Of a stretch of 64,000 nucleotides of DNA, positions 56,064 through 64,000 are shown piece by piece (within the stretch, counting starts at the first letter, position 1; the number at the start of each line of letters is the position of its first letter). The translations under genes and the position numbers were made by a program. The stretch spans positions 43,333,828-43,397,827 of the forward strand of contig NC_052350.1 in assembly GCF_009727055.1 (NCBI RefSeq), in the 5' to 3' direction. Under the pieces are notes generated by a model. It made no database searches and was not told the DNA's origin. It was given only the letters and a program-made list of their open reading frames with translations. This DNA comes from Benincasa hispida. Lineage: Eukaryota; Streptophyta; Magnoliopsida; Cucurbitales; Cucurbitaceae.

Positions 56064-58188
56064 TATTGGAACGTGCACATCCATAGCGAAGTAATACGGA
56101 TCTTTAGTACTCTAATTATGCCAATTTATAAGGAATAAGCATGCAAATATATGTAAAAGAAAAGTTAAAGAATACAAACTTTATAGCTCTAAATTGACCA
56201 CCAATTGCGCTCCAATCTCCTCATGAATCGACTGTGAACCACCACGAAAGTCTTCCCGGCTATTCTCCGGTCTTAGAACAGAAGGTGGGATCCAGTGTGT
56301 GACTAAAATAGGGATGAATTTAGTATAGAAATTGAGAGAGAATTGAGGACTTAATTTCTAAAGCTCTTTTAGAATCTCTAAGTTGCCAAAAAAAAATTAT
56401 TTTTCAACTAACTTGAAATTCACCGAATGGCCAAGAAAAAGAAATTAATCTCTATCAAAGCATCCTATTTATAGAACGATTACATAAAATTCGTGCAAAA
56501 TTGAGTTAACCAAACTTTGACAATTCAAAACGCATTCAATTTAGTGGGATTAGTGGCATTTTGTGGAATCAATACTTTGCCAAATGAATTACTCACTAAT
56601 TCACTAAAAGTTTGATTTTTCTACTAAAAATCATTCTTGGATCTTTCCACTAAGTGAAGTAAACATTTTGACTTTTGATTTTTTTGAAGTCAACATTTGA
56701 CTTTAGTCAAATTTTAATTAAATATAATTTTAATTTAAAATTAATTCAAAACTAATTTTGGAAATTCCCACTTAGTGAAGTCAAATTTTGACCTTTGATC
56801 TTCAAAGCTTGGTGAAGTCAACATTTGACTTTGACCAACTTTGATTAATTTCATTTAATTCAAAATTAATTCAAGTAATTAACTTTAAATTAAATTAATG
56901 TTAGATAATTAATTTAAAAAATTTAATTTAATATTCAATTATTAAATCTAACATTAATCTCGATGAATCCTTATTCCTAGTTTTGATATTTAAATCTTAT
57001 TTAAATATCTTTAATTCTTTCTTTATCATTCAACTCCTACTTGAATGATACGCCGTTAAATATATCGCATATATTTAACGCTTATTCCCTAATTTGAATA
57101 TGAACACTTCAACTCACTCGTCACGCTGTTATAAGGTTTAGTCCGATATAAGCTAGCAAAGGGATCTAATGGACCTAGATCATGAGCTCCAACGATTCGA
57201 AATTAATCGGCTAAACTCTTTAACCTAATTAACCAATATTTATTAACTATTGGGATACTACACTAAAGCCTAGTAGCTGCACTTTTCTCACTGTAGATAT
57301 TTTTCTGTCCACATGATTTAATCATGATTAGTAAGTTGATCCTTCACAGGTTGTTTGTAATTACAATTGGGTCACAATTATTATTTTACCCCTGTAATAC
57401 ATCTTGCTCCTAAAGTCTCCAATGATTCACTAATAAATAATTGGTTTGTGGTTCTACCACTAAATCGAGTCCCTCTCAATTATAGAAAGGGCATGGCCCT
57501 TTGTTCAAGACTAGAAGTCAGTATTTAAGGGAACAACCTATCTACTAACCCTAAAATCAAGTAGGAATGAATTTCATCTTGCAAGACTATGTCCCCAGCT
57601 ATTTACCCAGTCTTACCCCTAAACTGGGAGGCTTATTGAGTCACCGTTGATGAGTCACTCTCACTCATGCAGATGAAAGGATAATCCCAAATAAACAAGA
57701 GTTCATAGTTAGCTCCGGATTAAGATCGAGTTACCTTAAGTCATTGAATTGAAACAATCAGTTTTAACAGTAAACGGCATTATAAAGAAAAGTGACTATT
57801 TTATGGTCTGGTCTTATACAAACATCTTTTGCATAGGACGCTCCCACTCGCATGTCTCTACGTGAACGATTCAAGATCACATCGTTTGTATTATATACAA
57901 AGTGGGTCACATCCATAGTGATTTTAGGATAAGGTACCCATCCTTATCCCTATACTTATAAACCGTTTCGATATATACTCAAATTTGATCCACTTTTATG
58001 TCTCTACATAAAGTTCAAGTATTCATGCTATAGTCAGGGGTTGCTAGTTTATTGGATTTAGGTTTTTACAAGTGCAATTTACATATTCAATAACAACTTT
58101 ACTAAATATACCTCAATAACATCTTTATTGAAAAATAGAATTTGTTTAATGTTTACAAACTGCAAGTTTTAGGACATACAACCCAACA
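56064..58188 (-). mobile_element. Solo LTR nested in element II (2125 bp)
   Basis: On the minus strand it begins TGTTGGGTTGTATGTCC and ends TGCACGTTCCAATA (terminal CA decayed to TA). Flanking 5-mers gcctc (56059-56063) and acctc (58189-58193) agree at 4 of 5. It interrupts the linker coding VP-RCSGRV between integrase and RT. Same family as the LTR at 40490-42225. No coding domains are inside it. Confidence 0.8.
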
Positions 58189-58189
58189 A

Positions 58190-58799
58190 CCTCGATGTAG
58201 TGGGAGGGTGTAACCCAACCTACTCACTTTTTGGGTTTAACAGAAACTCAGGTCGTCATACTAGATGATGACGTTGAGAAGCCATTGACCTATAACCAGG
58301 CAATGAGTGATGTGGACAAAGAGGAATAGGTTAAAGCCAATAATCTGAAAAATGGAGTCTATGTACTTCAATTCTGTTTGGTATCTTGTAAATTAATCTG
58401 ATGGGGTAAAACATATAGGGTGCAAATGGATCTACAAGAAGAAGAGATGTATAGATGGAAAGGTGCAAACCTTTAAGGTTAGACTAGTGGCAGAGAGTTA
58501 TACCCAGGTTGAGGGAATGGACTATGATGAAACTTTCTCACTTGTTGTCATGTTGAAGTCTATTCGTATTCTCTTGTCTATTGCCGCATATTATGACTAT
58601 GAAATATGAAAAATGGACGTCAAGGCTGACCTTTTGAATGGTAATCTTGATGAGAATATCTACACGAAATAACTAGAGGGATTCATTACCCAAGGTCAAG
58701 AGCAAAAAGTTTTGAAGCTTAATCGGTTCATTTATGGTGAAGCAAAGATCTCAATCTTGGAATATAAAATTTGATACTGCAATCATGTCTTATGGTTTT
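58190..58799 (+). pseudogene. Reverse transcriptase of element II, N-terminal part
   Basis: After the nested LTR the sequence continues GLTETQVVILDDDVEKPLTY, then NQAMSDVDKEE followed by a stop. The RT start follows (GCKWIYKKKRCIDGKVQTFK, YTQVEGMDYDETFS, then KMDVKADLLNGNLDENIY). WQMDIKTAFLNG of element I is here KMDVKADLLNG after a stop. It ends at MSYGF, cut by the second solo LTR. Confidence 0.85.
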
Positions 58800-60508
58800 T
58801 GTTAGGAATGTCCTAGAACTCGCAGTTCATATTAAACATTCTATTTATCAATAATAATGACTTGTTGATTTTGCATCTTATCATGAAAATCCAATAAACA
58901 TATCCTTGGCTATAGTCTGAATACTATAACTTTATGTAGTGACATAAACAGGATCAAGTTGACAGTATATAGCCTAAATGGTCTAATAAGTATATGGATG
59001 AAATTGGGTATCTCAACCTGGTAACACTATTGGATGCGGCCCAGAGACATGTGAGTGGGGGCGTTCTATGCAATGAGTTTGCATATGGACGGGACCACGA
59101 AAATAGTCACTTTTCTTTATAACGACTGTTTACTATTAAAACTGACTATTTCATTTACCATGTAACCTAGGTTAACTCGAACTTAATCCTAAGCTAGCTA
59201 TGAACTCCTATTTGTTCGGGATTATCCTTTGATCTGCAAACAGTGAGAGTAGTCCAACAGCATTGCTCAATAAGCTTCCCATTTTGGGGATAATACTGGA
59301 TGAATAGCTAGGGACATAGCCTTGCAAGATGGAATTCACTCCTACCCTATTTAGGGTTAGCAAATAGGTTATTCTCTTAAGTACTGATTCCAGGTTTTGA
59401 ACAATTGAGGCCCCATCTTTTCATGATAGAGAAAGGATTTGATTCATAGAGATTATGAATCGAATTGTTCATTAAAGGATCAGTAGGAACTTAAGGAACA
59501 AGATGTATTTACAGGGGTAAAATGATAATTTTGACCTAGCTGTGATTATGAACAACCTGTGAAGGATCGACTTACTGATTATGGTTATTAAGTGGACATA
59601 ATATATCTACAGTGAGGGGAGTTCAACAATGGGCTATAGTGGAGTGTCCCATTAGTTAACGAATGGAGATTAGATGAGACTAATGAGTTTAACTGATTAA
59701 TCTCGAATCGTTGGAGCCTATGATCTGTAGGTCCGCGAGGTCCCCCTACTAGCTCGTAAATGGTTAAGCTTTAGATTAGCTTGAGAATATATATTTAAAT
59801 TAAACGGAATAGGAGAATATATATTTAAATATGATTTAAATATATGAATATGATTATTGTGCAAAAATTAATTTAGTATTTGATATTAAATTAATTTATG
59901 AAATTAATTTTAGAAAATTATTTTTCAGTTTTATAAATCAAAATGTTTTTTGAAATTAAATTTTGATTTTAAAAAAAAAATTGAAAAATTGGTTTGCATG
60001 CATTAAAATGAAAAATGTTGATTTTCCAATATCATCTTCTTCATGCTCACACAAAGCCCATTTCTTTCTCTTCATTTATACTTCAAACATGAGTTGCAAG
60101 CCATGCAATTCTCTTCTTTGCATGTTCATCTGCAATAAATAAAGAAGATTGGAGTGAATTGAAGGCATGTATAACACATAAATTTTGAGAGAAAATTTCA
60201 GTGAGAAGAAAGAGTTCTTCAAAGTGAGTTGCTGTGAGTTTTTCACTGTTCTTCATTGGTTCAAGTTGTTCTTGAGTCCCATAACTCGGACTAAAGTTCC
60301 AAGAGGATAGTGGGAAAGATCTTGAGGTGGTTCAGGGTGATCTTTGGTGAAGACTGTTGCTGTACAATCAACTTCTTGAAAAGTTCTTCAAAGGTATGAT
60401 CTTAAAACCCTTTTTTTAAAATAGCATGTTTTAGTTTTTGCCAAAATTAGTGAATATGAATGCTTATGGATCATTGATACTTCTGCTGCATGTTATCTAA
60501 CTCTAAAA
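58800..60508 (+). mobile_element. Second solo LTR nested in element II (1709 bp)
   Basis: Begins TGTTAGGAATGTCCTAGAAC and ends CTAACTCTAAAA (terminal CA decayed). Flanking 5-mers gtttt (58795-58799) and atttt (60509-60513) agree at 4 of 5. It splits the RT codons YGF-DQNIDE. Shared copia-LTR blocks include GGATCAGTAGGAACTTAAGG and GTGGAGTGTCCCATTAG. No coding domains are inside it. Confidence 0.8.
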
Positions 60509-61560
60509 ATTTTGACTAAAATATTGATGAATCTTGTGTATACAAGAAAATTATTAACAGTTCAGTAACTTTCTTGGTGTTGTATGTGGATGATATCCTA
60601 CTCATTAAGAATGATGTAAGATTATTGACTAACGTTGAAAAATGGTTAGCTGCTAAATTCAAAGTGAAAGATTTGGGTGAAGCACAGTTTTTTTAGGGAT
60701 CCAGATTATTATGAATTGTAAGAACAAAACGTTGGTCTTGTCTCAAGCGTCGTATATCGACAAAATGTTTGTTAGGTATTTGATGCAGAATTTTAAGAAG
60801 GGTTTATTACCTTTCAGGCACAAAATTATCTTGTTTAGGAAACAATATCCTAAGATACCTCAAGAGGTTGAGGAGATGAGACGGATTTCCTATGCATCTA
60901 CTGTGGGTAGCCTTATGTATGCGTTATTGTGTACTAGACCAAATATTTTCTATACAGTAGGAATAGTCCATAGATATCAATTCAATCCAGGATTTGATCA
61001 CTAGATTGTGATTAAGACCATTCTCAAGTATCTTAGGAGAATGGGAGACTATATGCTCGTGTATGGTGCTAAAAAATTAATTCTTCTAGGATACAATGAC
61101 TCTGATTTTCAGACTGGTAAAGGTTCTAAGAAATTCACATCAGGATCTGTGTTCACTCTTAATGGAGGAGTTGTAGTATGTGTAGTATCACGTAATACCA
61201 TGCGGCAGAATATGTAGCTGCTTTTGAAGCCGATAAAGAAGCAGTTCGGCTTAGAAATTGTCTAGCAATTTTGGAAGTTGTTTAACATATCAATGTCATC
61301 ACCCTTTATTGGAATAATAGTGGTGCTATGGCGAAATCCAAGGAGCCTCAAAGCCACAAACGAGGAAAGCACATCAAATGCAAGTATCATTTCATTTGGG
61401 AGATTATGCAATGGAGAGATGTGATCATCATAAAGATCACTTCGAAGCACAATATTGTTGATCCATCTACAAAAGCTCTCACTCTTAAAGTATTTAAGGG
61501 TCACCTAGAGAGTCTAGGTCTACGAGATTTGTGTCATCTTGTCTAGAGAAAATAGAAGTA
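60509..61560 (+). pseudogene. RT C-terminus and RNase H of element II
   Basis: Continues NIDESCVYKKIINSSVTFLV with intact YVDD at 60582-60593, then KNDVRLLTNVEKWLAAKF. A stop lies near 60692. The frame 60711-61004 gives LVLSQASYIDKMFVRYLMQN, EVEEMRRISYASTVGSLMYA and LLCTRPNIFYTV. RNase H remnants include EYVAAFEADKEAVRLR, AKSKEPQSHKRGKHIKCKYH and VDPSTKALTLKVFKGHLESL, ending GLRDLCHLV* near 61546. Several frames are used. Confidence 0.88.
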
Positions 61561-61661
61561 TTATGGGGTATAAAGTATGCCTTAATTTATTGTATTGTGT
61601 ACTTTACTTTATAATTGTATTTGTATTGTACACCCCACTAGCTTTAGAACAAGTGCTAGAC

Positions 61662-63600
61662 TCTTGAGATTATTGCCCTAAATCATGTGGGTCTCGTGGT
61701 TTGTATTTTGTAAACACAAATTATTTATTTAATAAAATAAAAAATATTTTATTCGACATTTAGATCGCATTAACTCAATCCAATAAACTAAGATCTCAGG
61801 TTATTTGATACAGCTTGAATAGTATGTAGTAGACATACAAGTAGATCATGTTCAAGTAATGACCTAAAAGGTCTACAGTAAAAGGATGAGGTTTGTTGTC
61901 TTATCCTTATAACACTACGAATACGACCCATTTTGTAAATGTTATAAGAGTTATAAATGTTAAAACGCTTTGATCCAAATCGTTCATGTAGAGACATGTA
62001 AGTGAGGGTATTATGTACAAAGAGTTTGTATAAGACCAGAATAAGAAATGATTAATCTTTCTTTATAACACCGTTAATTGAAGAGACTAACATTTCATAG
62101 GATGACTATAGGTAACTCGACCTCAATCCTTAGTGAGTTATGAACTTCTATCTATGAGGGTAATCCTTTGATTTGTATGGGTGAAAGTGGCCTAATTTGC
62201 TGACTCTATAAGCTTACCATTTTGGAGATTTGTCTGAGTAGAAAACTTAGAACATAGCTACACAAGATGAAGTTCACTTCTTCCCGTCTTCAGGGAAAGT
62301 AGATGAATTACTCCCTTAAGTGCTAACTCCATATCTTAAACAAGGCTTTTTCTTTCTCATTGGCCCGAGAGGAATTTGTTTATGGTAGGACCATAAATAG
62401 GTTATTCATTAGAGGATCAGTGGGACTTAAAGAAGAAAGAAGTAATTACAATGATAATACGGTAATTTGACCACGATGTAACTACGAGCAATTTGTAAAG
62501 GGTCAACTTATTGATGATTGGTTATATCCACGGATACAGAAATATATCTACGCAGGTATGGGTCTTTAGTGGAGTGACCCACAGTTAATGAATGTTTATT
62601 ATATTAATTTAAGAGTTTAATTAATTTAATCTTGGATCATTAGAGCTTCTAATCTGTAGGTTCATTAGCGCCCCTGCTAGCTCACTAATGATAAAATAAG
62701 GATTGATTATTTTCTGGAATAATTCGAATTGTTCAAATTATTTAAATAATTTTATTTTATATTAATATGATTAATATAAAATATAATGTATATTGATATA
62801 GTATAGTATACAATTAATTATAAATATGATTTATAATTACAACTATGATATGATAGAATAATATTTGAATAAGATTTAAATATTAATCTAATATGAATTA
62901 GATTCATATTAAAACTATAGAGTAAAATTAATATGAACAATATTCATATTAAAATCATAGGTTAAGAGAGAGATATGTATATTTATATGATTTAAATACA
63001 TAATTAATATGTGATATTTATATATTAATTAATTAACTAATTGTTAGTTAATCAATTATTTATTTATTGTTTATTTAATTATTTATTATACATTAAATTT
63101 AATAATAATAATTTAAATTTAAAAGAAAAATGGAATAATTCCCCTACAGTTTGTGGGAGAGTGGGGAGTGGGATGAAGGGATAACTCCCTTCACATAATG
63201 TTGGTTTCTCTGTATATTGATACATAACACATTACAGAACTTAATACATATTTTTTCAAAAAAAAAATTGAATTTCTCTTCTCTCTCAATTAGCTCTAAA
63301 TCCTTCACACAAATTCTTCAATTCCCTACAAAAGGAAAGGATAGCACAATCCTTGATCTTTACCCTAAGATATAATGGGATAGCCAATTGGTGGTGTCCG
63401 TTCGTGATCTTGGGATTTTTTACAAAGAGGAATGCTTGAGGAATTCATGAAGATTTGTTTTTCAACAAGGTATTTTTTTTTTCTCAATCCCTAATTGTAT
63501 ATTTAACATTTATTTTTATGTGAATCAATTTTGTATTTTTCCATCCCAATTCAAAGAAAAAAGCAATGAAATACTTCCACATTGGGATTCAATCCCTTCA
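61662..63600 (+). repeat. 3' LTR of element II (1939 bp)
   Basis: Matches the 5' LTR (e.g. GTTTGTATTTTGTAAACAC, ATTTTATTCGACATTTAGAT, GGGATAGCCAATTGGTGGTG). It ends GATTCAATCCCTTCA followed by the TSD-like atggc. Its terminal TG is not preserved. A small minus-strand frame at 61788-61997 is incidental. Confidence 0.85.
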
Positions 63601-64000
63601 ATGGCAACCCTAGAGGGGGTGAACATGGTTTATTTAACTTAATGAAACTTTTTCCTAATGTGGATTCAATTAAACAAATTAATAAAGTTTTGCTAACGAG
63701 TAATTTAAACAATATTATTATGCAAACAAATTCAAGGAGATTTTCAAAATAAAAAAATAAGTGAGACTATTTACACAAAATAGTATTTTTAATCTTTTTT
63801 TATAGTGGTTGATAAAAGTCTATCAATGATAGAAACTGACAGAAGTATATCACGAATAGATGTTGATAGAAGTCTATCAGTGTATATCAATATTTTTTTA
63901 TTCTTGTAAATAGTTTGACATTTTTTCTATCTGTGAAAATTTTTCTAAATTCAATCCAAATTATCAGGAAATTAATAATAATGTTTTAAAGTACCCTATT
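63601..64000. other. Flank with GATAGAAGTCTATC repeats
   Basis: No gene. At about 63800-63890 there are three or four copies of a quasi-palindromic word GATAGAAGTCTATCA / GATAAAAGTCTATCAATGA. A single related copy, GATAGACTTCTATC, is in the leader of element II near 52028. Confidence 0.5.

Larger units (their letters stand above)
49737..63600 (+). mobile_element. Copia element II, 13.9 kb, with two nested solo LTRs
   Basis: Homologous LTRs (49737-51476 and 61662-63600) enclose leader, gag, protease, integrase, reverse transcriptase and RNase H. Flanking 5-mers atagc (49732-49736) and atggc (63601-63605) agree at 4 of 5 positions. The terminal TG has decayed to GG in the 5' LTR and TC in the 3' LTR. 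Solo LTRs interrupt it at 56064-58188 (minus) and 58800-60508 (plus). Without these it is about 10 kb. Many stops and lost active-site residues show that it is old and defective. Confidence 0.88.

Overview
This window is plant nuclear DNA and is dominated by transposable elements. The evidence is an intron-containing PLS-DYW pentatricopeptide-repeat (PPR) gene, Ty1/copia retrotransposons primed by initiator tRNA-Met, a Mutator-like element, a tRNA-derived SINE candidate and a nuclear ribosomal-protein pseudogene with introns. The style of the LTR families suggests a cucurbit-like eudicot, but that is an impression, not a measurement. I found only one apparently intact host gene, the 616-aa PPR-DYW protein in two exons at 10660-13340. 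I saw no rRNA, functional tRNA, CRISPR array or prokaryotic-type operon.

Layout. 1-2510: an 18-bp minisatellite, an inverted piece of copia leader and a decayed copia RT/RNase H fragment. 2751-3644: a hAT-like non-autonomous element. 3706-7679: a decayed MULE whose minus-strand transposase carries a plant mobile domain (PMD) remnant. 7680-10659: AT-rich DNA with a SINE-like piece. 10660-13340: the PPR-DYW gene. 13905-14372: a 23-bp minisatellite. 14992-20524: minus-strand copia element III, with gag only. 21052-22498: an RPL11 (uL5) pseudogene with an LTR-like insertion in intron 1. 22978-36466: copia element I (13.5 kb, perfect 5-bp target-site duplication, or TSD) with a nested solo LTR at 29096-31220. 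37205-38713: a second solo LTR of the same general type. 38740-40040: a copia leader and gag fragment. 40490-42225: a minus-strand LTR with its polypurine tract, fused to copia element IV (42241-44738, minus strand). 44739-49736: mostly unassigned AT-rich DNA. 49737-63600: copia element II (13.9 kb) with two solo LTRs inserted in its pol gene. 63601-64000: flank.

Elements I, II and III have related LTRs. They also share a long leader with a duplicated conserved module, so they appear to belong to one lineage. All are dead by frameshift, stop codon, deletion or loss of catalytic residues. Two single-N positions (7571 and 26204) are each flanked by an exact direct duplication ending at the N, which points to unmerged assembly overlaps. 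I did not find a convincing undescribed functional system. The most unusual items are the palindrome-rich arrays in unrelated elements, the conserved duplicated copia leader module, the MULE-PMD arrangement and the chimeric copia junctions.
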